64,000 bases of DNA from Gracilaria domingensis (lineage: Eukaryota; Rhodophyta; Florideophyceae; Gracilariales; Gracilariaceae). The notes under the pieces are model-generated. The model was not told the origin of the DNA and did not search any database. It was given only the letters and a program-made list of their open reading frames with translations. The translations under genes and the position numbers were made by a program. How positions within the stretch are numbered: position 1 is the stretch's first letter; each line of letters begins with the position of its first letter. The stretch is taken from contig VCMS01000013.1 in the NCBI GenBank assembly GCA_022539475.1, positions 248,001 through 312,000 on the forward strand. Direction: 5' to 3'. Below are positions 1 through 11,560 of this stretch, piece after piece.

Positions 1-2
1 GA

Positions 3-374
3 TACGACTGGGTTGAAGCTGCTTATGCTCATTATCGCAATGGTTGGTATTATTTGTTTGTGAATTGTGGCGCGTGTTGTAGCGGAGTCGATTCCACTTA
101 TAACATTCGAGCGGGGCGTTCAAAAAGCCCTCTTGGACCTTATGTGGACAAGGAAGGAGTGGACATGCTTTACGGAGGAGGCTCTCTGTTCCTAGAGTGA
201 AAGGAATACATGATCGGTCCCGGACACGTCGGAATACCAACAGATTCTGACAATGATATCATTAGCTTTCATTTTTACGATAAACGTCGTGATGGTGCAC
301 CGTGGATTGCAGAACGACGCTTGTTGTGGTCTAAATCGGGCTGGCCGAGGTATGGAAAGGTGCTGAGCAGTTGA
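3..374 (+). pseudogene. GH43 endo-arabinanase, C-terminal part, with in-frame TGA
   Basis: The frame starting at base 3 reads as the C-terminal half of a glycoside hydrolase family 43 endo-1,5-alpha-arabinanase, a five-bladed propeller enzyme that cuts arabinan. Family-typical stretches seen are a segment ending RNGWYYLFVN, the Cys-Cys motif followed by STYNIRAGRSKSPLGPYVD, a GGGSLF turn, IGPGHVGIP, and a terminal GWP. One TGA at 198-200 interrupts this otherwise collinear frame, between LFLE and KEYMIGPG; the natural stop is the TGA at 372-374. Upstream sequence lies outside the window. No splice sites fit removal of the stop, because the flanking residues align directly. It is either a recently inactivated gene, a nonsense allele or a base error. 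Family assignment rests on motif recognition. Confidence 0.75.
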
Positions 375-2146
375 TGACAGTGGCGTTGATAATAAGTATG
401 CGTAAATGGCCATCATGAATCTGCATGTCAGCGGCGAACAAACGTGCGACGCTTTCCTTGATATGAATCTGGTAATTGCCATTTAAAAATTGTCGCGCGT
501 TGTAGTTCACTGGTTGAACTGATTGTTGGCAGCGACAAGAGTGTTGCCATGTTGCTCATGTTGAATGCGTGAAAAGAAAATGAACGGTTGGGCAGAGGCA
601 GTGGAACACGCGTTAGAACCCTCGCGAACGAAGATCGACCTGGAATGAAGGAAGGAACGGCGATGTGCATAGCAGAGAAACTGTTGTCTTCGTGTTCTTT
701 GTAAGACATGCACGCATTTATTCTTGTATCGCGTAGGATGGGCTATGGACTCCAAGCGTCTCAAAACTCATTTCTTGAAACACTAACCGCTAGCCACATA
801 AATGTACATAGCGGTATTACACTTACTGGGCTACGATACAGTTGTATTGTTTTGTTGTCCTTCTTTTTTGATGCGAATACTTGCCGTCAATTACAAGGCC
901 AACGTAGAACCATCGACATGTAGTTCTCTATCGCTAAGAAAGCTGAGCGCGGTACAGTTGTACTCAGAAGATATTATGTCTTTGAAGTTATTCTCGATCT
1001 CTGCGAACATCTTGATACCATCGATTCCACTTCTTCATCCGTGAATCCCTTGTAATTGTACCTCTTCAATCACTCCCCAAGCTTCAAATTGCTGAGAGAT
1101 ACACCATCAGGAAAGTAGCCGTAGGCTGGTCAAATTGTGTTTGTGTTGCTCTTCCTTGGTCTGCAACCTGTCCAAACTGCCTGCAGTACGTACTTCTCAT
1201 GCGAAAAAGTTTTTAAGTCGATCATGGGACAGACCTAGTTTGAAAAATATCGTTAGGCTAGGTCATATGAGCTTCCGACAAGCACAATTGGGGCCTCTAT
1301 GCCCGCTCAGAACGCTACCAAGACGACTTATTCTGCCTCCACTGAGTGAACGTCGAAGTCTGACTGTTAGTGATATTGTTTTCAAGTGGCCCGACAAAGT
1401 GTTGGCCTTTTTGGTGAGGGAGCGCTTCTTTGAGGATCGCTCTGCATTTAGTTTTCGTCAAGCTAGTGTGACCAGAAAAGAGAAAGGGAGTGTGTGTGTG
1501 TGTTCTCAATTTAACTGAATTGGTGCAACTGCAAGAGAAAGTCTGAAGAACGAGAGCTCCAATTTTACTACTTTCAGAATTGTATCAGTGTACTAGATTG
1601 TAGACATGCTTTCTTTCAGGGGCCCATCTGAGACCTAGAACAATATACAGAGTATCTTCATCATGAAGATATATCCTATTACTTTTTTTTTGTACATGAT
1701 GAGGACTAAGCTTCAAGCACACGTAGCTACTACAGTTTTACTTGTTTTGTGCCACAGTATTAAGAGTAGCGTATGCTGGCTTTTGTTACGGTAATGCAAG
1801 AATGTTCTTGCTACGGCCGTCACTGAATGATCCATGGGGAACCTTGATTTCACTTCATCGAGCACTGGCTTGCAAATTGCAACCATCTCAATCTCTCTGC
1901 TACCTGGGAATGGAGTTACAAGAATGAAACTGTGGTGACAAACGTAATAGGTTGGCAACACGATGACTTTTTTCAGAGTAGCGGGGAGACGAATGCTCAG
2001 TGATCTGAGGAGTAACAAACGCAGGGAGCAAGTAGATACGACGGCAGTGTCTCATAAACGAAAGAGAAATAGTGCCTGTGTGTGTTGTTTTGATCATGAC
2101 GCTGCATATACGGAGCAGGGGTAGGACTTCATCGATTGACTGCACA

Positions 2147-2166
2147 AATCGCAATCGATTGCGATT
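2147..2166. repeat. Perfect 20-bp palindrome
   Basis: The sequence reads identically on both strands and is centred on ATCGAT. It is related in sequence to the GATTGCAATC decamers found near 49.8 and 50.9-51.0 kb. Confidence 0.8.
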
Positions 2167-3660
2167 GGTCTCTACAATCACGAAAGCACCGTAGTGGTGA
2201 ATCGCAACAAAGAATCGCTGATGACAGTTGAACGCAAGGTCTACTCCGGGGTGGTTGCCACAGGCACGATCCGCTTGCAGTACCACAGCGGGAAAATAAG
2301 TCTTGCGGTCTACAACTGCAATGTACCGCAAAGTTTGTACTCCAGCAAAGTCACCACCCCGAACTGTTTTAGATCAAACTCTGGAGCAGCCCGCAATCCC
2401 TGCATTCGATACGTTACCGTCGTTAAAGAATCACAATCGCAATCTAGATGCCCCACGAGAAGCTTGTCGAGGCGCTTAGGTTTGTCTGCTCTCGCAATCG
2501 TCATAGTGCCGCGGTTTGTGAGATGGTTACCTACTGTTAGATACGGCCTTCCTCGTGAAAGAATTCTTCTTCGACCACAAGCGCTCGATACATCTAGATG
2601 GCCAATTAGGCTAGGATGATCGATGTCTAATTTCGCAGCATGGTGCTGTCAATCACGGAAAGAGAGAAAGAGCTTTTCAATCCAGCCTGTATGGAACTTT
2701 TGCTCAAAAGGTTTCAATTTCGATCACAGTTGAAAAAGTTCTTGAAAACAATAGATGCGCCGCGAAAACGAAAGCGACACGTAAGGGTATCCAACTGGTA
2801 TCCTTCTAACATTTGTATCATCAGGGATCTCTAGCAACCGGGATCAGAGCAAGCAGCAAAAAGTCTACTTTGTATAGAACCCTGTTGTAGCTGTATGACT
2901 TTTGAAGTGCACGATGTGCCTCTTTGGTCGCCAAAATTAGGTCTAGCATGACAATACTATTGCGCAATACGCAATATCGATAGCAGTTAATCCTTCACTG
3001 CGAGCTGCAAGTGCTCAGTTGAAGAGTTCGATGAGTACTGCTGAATATAGAGACTAAGGGGAAGACTACCCCGTCGAAGTCCAAAAAACAGAACACGAAC
3101 ACGAGGTGTTACTGCAGCTTCTTGCTGACTCTCTTCTTCGCTCTGAGAACCTGTGTGTGTTTTGTGGTCATTGTTTCAACATTTTGCAAAACATTTTGCT
3201 AGCCATTTGTTTCGCGAGACAGAGAGGAGACGTGCCGTTTTGACTCAGGGACACGTAGAGTATCGTTGAATTGATAGAGCTTCTTACCGAGAAGCACTTC
3301 ATATTCACGAATGGTTCCATTTGATTTCTATTTCAAGCAATGGAAATACGAAAGAGCTTTGGCGCAGCTTTGGCAGCCAAAGCTACGCCATCAGCCGATT
3401 ATTCTTGTACACGTACGACGCAAGTGCTCTTCCAAGGGTAGATAATATTATACACCAAAATGACTTTACCCGGTAGTCGAATCAACATCCACCAGGATAT
3501 ACCGACGACTCAAATGTCTACTGTAAACTGGCGCTGCATCGAGCTGTGGAATTCACGTAGTACAGGGTATCCTTATAGCCTTCTAGCTTCAGGGATCTAT
3601 CAGCCTTATAATACCCTGAGGCCCTCAGGCTGAGGGTATGCAATTACCTTAGGTCACAAT

Positions 3661-3678
3661 GGGTATCCTTCTATCCTT
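3661..3678 (+). repeat. Dispersed repeat fragment
   Basis: An 18-nt word beginning GGGTATCC recurs exactly, inverted, at 48813-48830. Nearby words (ATCAGGGATC at about 2819-2829 and, inverted, at about 48884-48893) suggest pieces of one dispersed repeat family. Confidence 0.45.
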
Positions 3679-4452
3679 TAGCCTTACCTGCACACTAAAC
3701 CGGTCTGATCTTTTGTATTTCCACGCTTTCCCTCCACTTCTCGGTCAATCCGCTACATACCACACATGGGGGAGCGGCTCTTTAGGCGTAAGCCATGAGT
3801 GGCTCACTCATTGATACTAATTGATTGCAAAGGGGGACATGCACATCTATGCCAGAATTCGATGTTATGCGACGGTAAATGATACGTTTCTTCGAAGATG
3901 TCAGAGGACAATGTGATACAGAGAAAAGGGAGACTTCTACGCTACATTGGGGTTTACGAGGTGTAACATATTGGAATCATAACCCAAGATGGAGACACGG
4001 CAGCCGTTTCACTTTTCAGCCAATGCGTCTATAACAGATAAGCCTTTCTTGTTCTTTTTCTGGCATCTTCCAGCAGAACGGGACAGGTTTCGAGTCGCCT
4101 ATCTAAAATATCATGGATTCTTTGGGAGTCCTTCTTGGAAGCATACAAGAGTAGAGCCTCGGTGTAGCCCTCTAACATCAAGACATGCTTACTTCTGTTA
4201 CAACACGACCGCCGTCCCCTATGCTGCAGCGCCTGTCGAATCCCCTTCTCCAACGTTTGTGCCGAAAGCGCAGCGTTTTTCTTCGTTCATACATCCAAGT
4301 CTTAGCTGAACAGCTGAGAAACGCAATTAAACGAAGGGGACTCTCAACTAGTATAGAGTGGTGCAAGAGGCTTCCGTAACAAGCCCAAAGATTTTCGCAG
4401 ATCCATATTTCTCGTCCTTACACCCTGCATACCTTGCTTCGGCCCTCTTGCT

Positions 4453-5739
4453 ATGGACATTGGCGTTGTCGTTGCTGATCGCTTCACAATTGTTCAAAAA
4501 CTTGGACAAGGTGGACATGGGACGATATACCTCGCTTGCGACTCAAACCACAGGATATACGTTTTGAAGGCTGAGGATGCAAACAAAGATCGTTGCTCTG
4601 TGAAGAGCGAAACAACCGTATACCTTGCCCTGGGACACAGTTTCGTTGAATCACCAGTCTTGGGTATTCCAAAAATCTTCTATCATGGGACTCATCAACA
4701 AGACGGCGTTGAGCACTGCGTTCTTGTCATGGAATATTTAGAACGATCTCTCTACGATAGAATGATCGAATTCGGAGGAACTTTGTCGCTGAAGTCAGTC
4801 TTGATGATAGGGATTCAAATGCTGCGCATTCTTGAGGATATTCATGCCAGAGGCTTTATCCACAGAGACATCAAACCGGACAATATTCTTACAGGCCTGT
4901 CTGCCACAGATTGCTCATCTTTGTTTCTTTGTGACTTTGGTATCGCAAAGTACATCCCATTTCATACCCAAGACGAATCGAATGCTGCGTGCGTGTATGG
5001 AACAGTTGAGTTCGCTTCCAGAAGGGCATTGGAAAGCAAAGAGCAAGGGAAGTGCGATGACTTAGAGTCGTTGGGATATACACTCGTCTATCTCAGGTAC
5101 GGTTCACTTCCGTGGCAAGGTATTTCGTTTCCACCAGACGGAAAGTGCAATGCGGCCGTGCGAGAGATCTACTATGACTACCTTTGGAAAGATCTTCCAC
5201 CGGAAATGAAAATGTACTTTGAGTACGTGAAGTCTCTAGATGTACGAGAAAAACCGGATTACGAGTACTTGAGATCTCTTCTTACTGCCTCTTTGACTTC
5301 AGGCGGAATGCAAAATGATGGGGAGTTTGAATGGTCACCACCAGCGAGATATCTGACCTACTCGGACGAGGAGGTGGCCGTCGATCCTTACCGACCAGCT
5401 GCATTGAACAAACAGAACAGCGAACAGAAGCACGAACCCAAAGAAGTGTCCGAAGTGATGCGTTGTAACGGAACCGTCAGTGAGGGCAAGGAAGCGCAGA
5501 TCAGTGAAGGGAATCTTCATGATGCAAACAACGAAGCACAAACGCCATCCCTCACAGCCCTTCAAGCAACCTGCGGTAAGGCCGACCTAGAGGCAGTACC
5601 CAAGAGCTCTCCAGTTTCGAGAAACACACAAGCATGCAGAGATTCACGAGGTGTGCAGGCCACTACCAGGACCAGGCGGCATGCCCTTGTCAGATTTGTC
5701 AGAAAGTTCTTCAGGAGGCTTCTCGGGGTTTGTGCCTAA
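4453..5739 (+). CDS. Casein kinase 1-like serine/threonine protein kinase
   Basis: A 428-aa protein kinase of the CK1 group, which phosphorylates Ser/Thr in acidic or primed contexts. It has a glycine-rich loop LGQGGHGTIY (18-26), the ATP-anchoring Lys39 in YVLK, a catalytic HRDIKPDN (137-144), DFG at 161-163, and the CK1-specific region GTVEFASRRALES followed by DDLESLGYTLVYL (about 183-214), which replaces the usual APE motif. The kinase domain ends near 290. The remaining 140 residues are a polar low-complexity tail with a basic C-terminus rich in Arg and Phe (about 405-428), which could be regulatory or membrane-interacting. The start is the first ATG before the glycine loop. No intron is evident. 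It converges with the malectin-repeat gene downstream. Confidence 0.92.
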   Translation: MDIGVVVADRFTIVQKLGQGGHGTIYLACDSNHRIYVLKAEDANKDRCSVKSETTVYLALGHSFVESPVLGIPKIFYHGTHQQDGVEHCVLVMEYLERSLYDRMIEFGGTLSLKSVLMIGIQMLRILEDIHARGFIHRDIKPDNILTGLSATDCSSLFLCDFGIAKYIPFHTQDESNAACVYGTVEFASRRALESKEQGKCDDLESLGYTLVYLRYGSLPWQGISFPPDGKCNAAVREIYYDYLWKDLPPEMKMYFEYVKSLDVREKPDYEYLRSLLTASLTSGGMQNDGEFEWSPPARYLTYSDEEVAVDPYRPAALNKQNSEQKHEPKEVSEVMRCNGTVSEGKEAQISEGNLHDANNEAQTPSLTALQATCGKADLEAVPKSSPVSRNTQACRDSRGVQATTRTRRHALVRFVRKFFRRLLGVCA

Positions 5740-6590
5740 CACCGGAGCCCACGGACAAGTCATGAGAAAATGATGGGCGATACCTGGACGTACATATTGG
5801 CTAGATGGGTGGAAGTGGGGCGTCCAAGTTGGGATGATAGACTTTTGCACCCACCTCCAGCAGCTCGCAATGAGTCGCATCACACACCTTGTGGTGTAGG
5901 CTAACCTTCCACTCGTCCATGACGGAGAATCTGTGTCAAATTATGCGTTGAATCGGCATTTGCGTCTAGGTGTACGACGGTATCTGAACCGGTAAACAGT
6001 TTTGAAGTGCACCTTCGGGTTGGTTCATTCTGGTAGCGTTGGGGGCTGCTTCTAGCAGTGCTGGCGATCTAGCCTTGCTTCGCCCAAGGAAAAGAGTTGT
6101 TGCTTGTAACCCTCTTTCATTCTTTCGTTTTCTCTTTAAATTCATTCGTCAAGACTCTTTGACGAAAGCTTGACATATCTCTTGCTTGTTTCGTGAAAAG
6201 TTTTCAGCAGATAATCCTTCATCCATGTGCCGAGTACTGTGTTCTCTCTTGCATCCTAACCCCAAGGATAAGAAGAAATATTGAGTCTTAAACCGTGCTT
6301 AGTCCACCTTAGATTCGCTTCGAGGTCCCCCATGCACTTTCGCACGTAACGCGTCTCACCAGGTTTATACCAAAGGGTAGGACGGCTAGCGTCGCAAATC
6401 TCGGATGTACGAAGGTATAGTAACGCAACGCAACATAAATCAACTATCGAAAAATGTGTTCAGTGATCAACACACGCGCTTTTAGCATTCAGATTATTAG
6501 TAACAATCTACCTCTTAAATCAGCTCGGAACGAGCTCAAATATACAATTTCTCTACGGAGTACTACGAATAGCGACCAGAGGACTAGCTC
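5740..6590. other. Intergenic region between convergent genes
   Basis: 850 bp between the 3' ends of the kinase and the minus-strand malectin/GSDH gene. Only shadow frames are seen. It presumably holds the two 3' UTRs. Confidence 0.6.
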
Positions 6591-9500
6591 TTACACGGTC
6601 ATGTACATTACGGCATCAGGAAGCGTGACCGACACTCCATCGGCGTCGACAACCAAATCCTTCAGGCCAGCCGAAGACGATGCAGGAACAGTACATGTTA
6701 TTTGGGTATCAGATGAAGCTGTAATCACACAGACAGAGCCCCCGATAGTTACGACGGGGGAAGCACCGAAGTTTTTGCCACCAACAACAACCTTCGTCCC
6801 TCCAGCCTTACCATGACGCCATGGCATCGCATTAGCGACGTACAGACTCGCCTTTGGTCCAAGCTTGGGCTTCATCACGAATACCTTTTGGGCTGTAAGT
6901 CGCGGGAATACAAGATTTCCGTGCGCATCTTCAACGAATGAAATACCACCCGTAGAAGAAATCTGATCTGGTCCACTAGTCTTAGACGCGCCGGAAACAC
7001 CCATTCGATACGTCTTACCACCATTATGCGTAGACAGAATCAACTCATTTCGAAGCTTGCCGCAGAAGTGATTACTTCGATACTCGTTAATCCCAGTGAC
7101 GGGACTCTTGATAGTGACCATTTCTTCCTTGTAGCTGGGCGGAGGTGGTTTGTTATCATTCGTCTTGTCATCGAATGGATCGATCCATGAGCATTCATCA
7201 CCACCTCTGGCCAAATTCGGATGCCCATAATAGGAACCAGGAGTGATGTGCAGAATCTTGTCGGGTCGGGTTATGGAGTATGGGCAACTTTGCCAACCAT
7301 GTGCTACCATACCAGGCCAATCCACTTTCTCAAACGGATCATAGGCTGCGGCTGCCGCTTCGTCGTAATCACTGCAATCCGTGGCGGAGTTACCAAAGTT
7401 GCAGTTAGGTCCTTGATCTGCCACATACACTTCACCAGTGGAACTGAGGCACATACCGAAGACATTTCGAAGACCAGTTGCGTAAACTTCAACATCACCA
7501 GAGATCTTCTCCGAAAGACGAGGAGTGTCTTCATTGGAGTACTTGATGTCGCCGTCAAACGCATTACCCTTGCTGAGTTGAACCTTCAGAATGGCTGCAG
7601 ACAAAGTAGTTTCCCAGTAGTTTCCAAGTTTGTAACCAGGAAGACCCATGTTCGTGAAACCACCAATACCAATCAAGAGATCGCCGCCTTGAGTGAAGAA
7701 CAAAGCATTTGCACCGTGATCATGGTTTGAAATGGGAAGACCAGAGACAACGCGCTTATCGTAAACCAAACAGACCTTCGAATCAGTTGCATCTGTTCCA
7801 GGCTTTAGACGATCAACGGCTCCATTCCTCCACGCAGCTTTGTTGGAAGTATCCACCCTGTTCTTGTCGAACCAGAAAAGTGTAGAGGTCGAAATATACG
7901 GGCTCAAGGACGTGTCCCGCGGGTCAAATGCTATTCCAAGTGCATCGCGTTGTGAAGGAACTCCATTCTTCTTGAAGTTGTTATCCACAAGATTCTTGGA
8001 GTAGCAGTGCGATGTGACGGTAAGAGATTCATGATCATAACCAAGCACCTGCACAGAAGCACCAAGAGTTCCCATGTATATCTTCCCATCACCACCAAGT
8101 GTTGAACAAGTTGGCAAACTCAAATAGTTCACATCATTTCCGTCAGGCTTCTTGATTGCAGTCTCTGTGAAGCTAACCGAGTCACATGCACTACCATATG
8201 AGAAGATAAGCGAGTTACTGGTGAGATCTGCACTTGTCGTTGCACTAATAGCGGCCGTGCCAGTTCCAGGTGGTGATGCGACGAAGAACTGAGACGGATT
8301 TGTGCTCGTTGGTGTAACCGCTGTTCCGCCAAACGAAACAGTCAGCGGCTGGTATAGACCATACCCAGTGACCTTCACACTTGTACCACCAGAATCGGCA
8401 CCCTCAGAAGGAGTCAAGGATGCAAGGATAGGGACAACTGTTGTGCGATCGTGGAACACCTTCCCAGAGGCTGGAATGGTATTGTTCACCTTGAACTGCA
8501 ACTGCGGAGTTCCGGTCGTAGTAGTGCGTTCATAGATAACTTCGAAAGAAGTAAGACCAACCGCCAGAGAGGTTTCCATGGAGTCCGCAGCCTTCGAATC
8601 CACCAACAGATCAGTACCCTTGTAGATACGTACATCACCTGTACCACCAGTAGTTGCACCAACAGTGGTGACTTCTGTGTCAGCGTCGACTTCAAGGAAG
8701 AAGAAGCATCGTGCGACAAAGAGGGTGTCATCGAATGAAAAGCTTGGAAAGCCTAAGTTCAAGGAGGTGGATACAGCGGCGAACTTCGGATACGGGGCCT
8801 GAGCAACAGGATCTCCACCGATCAACATCTCGCTCAGACCAGAGTAGTAATAACAGTACTGTCCAGGTTGCATAGCCCCTGTCACCGTTACCGTTGTTTC
8901 AGCCTCATCTGTTGTGCAAGAATTGTCGATTACTGAGAGCTTTAGACGGGTAGTTCCCAACGGGAAGCTGTACCAGAAGCTTTCCTTCGTAGAGATGACC
9001 TCCCCTGTTTCTACGAGACTCCACTTGTACTCAGTGATAACACCAATGATGTTGTTAGCCGCGTCAAAGAAATGGGAGTGAGAGCCCGACCCATCGATTT
9101 GAACGGCAGCAAAACCGTCTCCATTACTGTCAACATACGACTTGGGCGAGTTGGCCGAAAACTGTGGAGGGTATGAACCGGGGACGGCATGTGCAGCATG
9201 GTCTTCTCCTGGAGCCAAGCCACCACTGTTCGATGCAGGTATACACACATCAGCCGCGGGAGATATCTTGATGTAACTGACAATAGCCTCCCCAATGATG
9301 GCTTCAAAGCGAATGGTAATGGGCTGAGTGTCGACGACACCAACCGAAGAGGTGACACCTTCCTGCACTCCAGTAAAGCAGCCACTTACCGACAGGTCAA
9401 GACTTTCCACTTGGATCTCATCGTTGACATACACATTGAAGACACGCTGTCCGGGTTCCGTGCAGAAGCTGTTCTGGTACTCGGCAAAACCAATGATAAT

Positions 9501-10877
9501 GTCATAGGCACCTGGGGTAAGGTCAAACGAGTAGGTGAAGTCAGTCCCGGAGCGACCAGTCTTGAATATGTTGGCACCAATGTCCGAGGTAGCGGTAAAG
9601 GTAGCTCCGGAGGAATACTTGGTAGTACCAGCAACGTTCACGTCTCCAGTCGCACCCGCATTAACTGTGGCTGAGTCAGTAGTGCCCGTGTTGGGAGACG
9701 GGGAGGGAGGAGGGACTCCTGATGGTGAAGGATCGGCTGAAGGAGCAGCTGACGGGTCGGCCGACGGATCGGGTGAGGGGACCGTGGACGGAACAGTAGA
9801 CGGTTGAGCCGAAGGCATAGGAGACGAAACAGGAGAGCTCGACGGAGATACGACTCCACCAGCAGGCGAGATGCCGATGTAAGCAACAGCAGCATTCCGT
9901 TGTACAGAGTCAAATCGAATGGTAAGAGGAGCAGACCCATCAGTAACTTGACCAAGCAAGCTCTCTTCGACACCCGTATAGCATCCACCAGACTGCACGT
10001 AAGGATCATACCTGTCCAAAAACTTGACTCCGTTGACAAAGACATTGAATATACGCCAGTTATTCGCGCAGTACTTGTTGTAGGATTCGACAAAGCCAAG
10101 CGTGATGTCGTAGGTACCGGCAGACAGGAAGAACTTGTAAGTGAAGTCGGTGCCAGCACGTGTCTTCCTATAGAAGTCTTCCGGGACATTGGCGGTGCCG
10201 ACGACAGTAGCAGAGTTGGGCACAGATCCGATCTTAGTGTTTGGCAGGTTCTGATCGTTGGGGTCATTGCCGCAGTTGATTGAGACCATGTCAGTTGAAG
10301 TAACGAGCTGCTTGGATGGAGAAGGAGACGGACTGAACGACGTGTCGGAGGTAGTAATATCGAAGCCACTGATCATAGCGTTCTCAGCGGACGAAACGAA
10401 CTGGATGCGAAGTTGGCCTTGGTCAAGGACGATTCCTGTCATCTCGTATTGATAGGCAGTCCTGCATCCAGCCATGGCGAAGACGTCAAGATTCTCCAAG
10501 CTCTTGCCCGATGCCACTCCAGCCACACTGTCGTAGGCATAGATAGAGTACACGCGACTACCAGCGTTGCAATTGGGATTGTAAGGCTCGGCAATGTAAA
10601 ACTTGATGTCGTACGCGACGGCGGGAGCGAGCGAGAAGATGTAGCTGAAATCTTTGCCATAGCGATGCTTGGAGTAGAAGGCGTACTGGTCTTGGTCCAC
10701 ACCAGAAATAGGCACAACGGTGCCAAACGTCCTGGGGTTGCCCAGTCGGTTCTGATCAGGGGTGTCATTTCCGCCGCCTGCGTCAACCGAGAGCACCAGT
10801 TGCTGAGCACCAGCGACGGAAAGGAGTGCGACAGCAAGCGCAAAAAGCACGGGCGCCCAACGAAAAGACGCTCGCAT
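6591..10877 (-). CDS. Secreted multidomain protein: three malectin-like domains, PKD, TIG, GSDH propeller, TIG
   Basis: A 1428-aa predicted extracellular protein. The ATG at 10877 is chosen because it starts a clean signal peptide (MRASFRWAPVLFALAVALL, cleavage near AGA-QQ); the frame is open further upstream. Domains in order: malectin-like carbohydrate-binding modules at about 24-180, 197-333 and 403-540; a Pro/Ser linker (SPS and DPSA repeats) between modules 2 and 3; a PKD-like domain about 562-665 ending in ETTVTVTG; an IPT/TIG domain about 812-889; a glucose/sorbosone-dehydrogenase-like six-bladed propeller about 896-1338 with the His-containing NHDHGANALFF motif; and a terminal TIG domain. 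Together this suggests a cell-wall or matrix sugar-binding protein, possibly a PQQ-type oxidoreductase, though catalysis is not established. It is a divergently oriented paralogue of the gene at 15369, with two extra malectin modules. Confidence 0.85.
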   Translation of the reverse strand: MRASFRWAPVLFALAVALLSVAGAQQLVLSVDAGGGNDTPDQNRLGNPRTFGTVVPISGVDQDQYAFYSKHRYGKDFSYIFSLAPAVAYDIKFYIAEPYNPNCNAGSRVYSIYAYDSVAGVASGKSLENLDVFAMAGCRTAYQYEMTGIVLDQGQLRIQFVSSAENAMISGFDITTSDTSFSPSPSPSKQLVTSTDMVSINCGNDPNDQNLPNTKIGSVPNSATVVGTANVPEDFYRKTRAGTDFTYKFFLSAGTYDITLGFVESYNKYCANNWRIFNVFVNGVKFLDRYDPYVQSGGCYTGVEESLLGQVTDGSAPLTIRFDSVQRNAAVAYIGISPAGGVVSPSSSPVSSPMPSAQPSTVPSTVPSPDPSADPSAAPSADPSPSGVPPPSPSPNTGTTDSATVNAGATGDVNVAGTTKYSSGATFTATSDIGANIFKTGRSGTDFTYSFDLTPGAYDIIIGFAEYQNSFCTEPGQRVFNVYVNDEIQVESLDLSVSGCFTGVQEGVTSSVGVVDTQPITIRFEAIIGEAIVSYIKISPAADVCIPASNSGGLAPGEDHAAHAVPGSYPPQFSANSPKSYVDSNGDGFAAVQIDGSGSHSHFFDAANNIIGVITEYKWSLVETGEVISTKESFWYSFPLGTTRLKLSVIDNSCTTDEAETTVTVTGAMQPGQYCYYYSGLSEMLIGGDPVAQAPYPKFAAVSTSLNLGFPSFSFDDTLFVARCFFFLEVDADTEVTTVGATTGGTGDVRIYKGTDLLVDSKAADSMETSLAVGLTSFEVIYERTTTTGTPQLQFKVNNTIPASGKVFHDRTTVVPILASLTPSEGADSGGTSVKVTGYGLYQPLTVSFGGTAVTPTSTNPSQFFVASPPGTGTAAISATTSADLTSNSLIFSYGSACDSVSFTETAIKKPDGNDVNYLSLPTCSTLGGDGKIYMGTLGASVQVLGYDHESLTVTSHCYSKNLVDNNFKKNGVPSQRDALGIAFDPRDTSLSPYISTSTLFWFDKNRVDTSNKAAWRNGAVDRLKPGTDATDSKVCLVYDKRVVSGLPISNHDHGANALFFTQGGDLLIGIGGFTNMGLPGYKLGNYWETTLSAAILKVQLSKGNAFDGDIKYSNEDTPRLSEKISGDVEVYATGLRNVFGMCLSSTGEVYVADQGPNCNFGNSATDCSDYDEAAAAAYDPFEKVDWPGMVAHGWQSCPYSITRPDKILHITPGSYYGHPNLARGGDECSWIDPFDDKTNDNKPPPPSYKEEMVTIKSPVTGINEYRSNHFCGKLRNELILSTHNGGKTYRMGVSGASKTSGPDQISSTGGISFVEDAHGNLVFPRLTAQKVFVMKPKLGPKASLYVANAMPWRHGKAGGTKVVVGGKNFGASPVVTIGGSVCVITASSDTQITCTVPASSSAGLKDLVVDADGVSVTLPDAVMYMTV

Positions 10878-11560
10878 CACGGCAATCAGCGATCGAAACG
10901 AGGCCGAAACAAGCTCGCACGCAGCAGCAGAGGGTGAGCGTTGGCGAGAAGCAAGCCGGTCGCGTCTGCGCGGCACGCACGAAGCACAAGCGAAGATGCG
11001 GGGCGCTCGAAGACGCACGGCCGCGCGCGCCGCGGCCGGCGCTTAAGTAGCGCGCGCGAGCAGGCGCGCGCAGAGCGCGCAAGCAGCATGGCGGAAGGCG
11101 GGTTGAATGGAGCGCGATGACAGGCGCATCCGGTGCACATGCTGCCCAAAGCGGCTCCTCTCCGCGCGCCTGTAAACGAGCGCGCGCGCGATGCGCAACA
11201 GCTGAGCAGCGCCACGAAATCGCCGCGTCGCCCTCGCGGCGCGCGCGGAAAGCGCCCGCCCGCCTAACACCGCCGCGCGCGTGAATTGAGATCGCGCCGC
11301 GCGCGGCGCGCACGCGCGCGCGGAGCGCGCACGCGGCGCGCGCCAATGACGTCACTGTAATCGCGATTGAAACACAGCGCAAATCACCGGATAAGATCGG
11401 AACGCGTGCGCGCGCCACGTGGGCGGCGCGGCGCGGCGCGGCGCGGCGCGCGCACGCGCGCTGTCAGCGCGCGCTGGCGCGCGCCAATCGCGCGCGCGAC
11501 GGCGCGCGTTTACCTTCCTGTCCCACTCGGCCGGCGGCGCGCCGCGCGCTTTCGCCGCGC
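10878..11560. promoter_or_regulatory. GC-dinucleotide-rich promoter island of the malectin/GSDH gene
   Basis: An extreme GCGCGC-rich tract upstream of the minus-strand gene. It contains a CACGTG palindrome (11416-11421), a CCAAT box directly abutting the CRE-like palindrome TGACGTCA (11347-11354), and a second CCAAT near 11483. Open frames here are Arg/Ala-rich artefacts of base composition. Confidence 0.55.

Larger units (their letters stand above)
375..4452. other. Intergenic region, about 4.1 kb, no convincing gene
   Basis: Only short, unrecognisable open frames occur, and most lack an ATG. A perfect 20-bp palindrome lies at 2147-2166. Two patches (about 2780-2850 and 3560-3690) share words with 48813-48893 and look like fragments of one dispersed repeat. 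At 3600-3640 short inverted repeats surround a GAGGCCCTC core. On the minus strand 2504-1900 two overlapping frames read fairly smoothly into each other, possibly a decayed coding fragment, but no family is recognised. Confidence 0.5.

Noticed and set aside
198..200. TGA as selenocysteine or reassigned codon in the GH43 frame
   Set aside because: GH43 enzymes have no selenocysteine, and the other genes in the window end normally at TGA, so a nonsense change is simpler.
1900..2504. Decayed minus-strand gene spanning two frames
   Set aside because: The frames join fairly smoothly, but I recognise no family and an equally long plus-strand frame exists.
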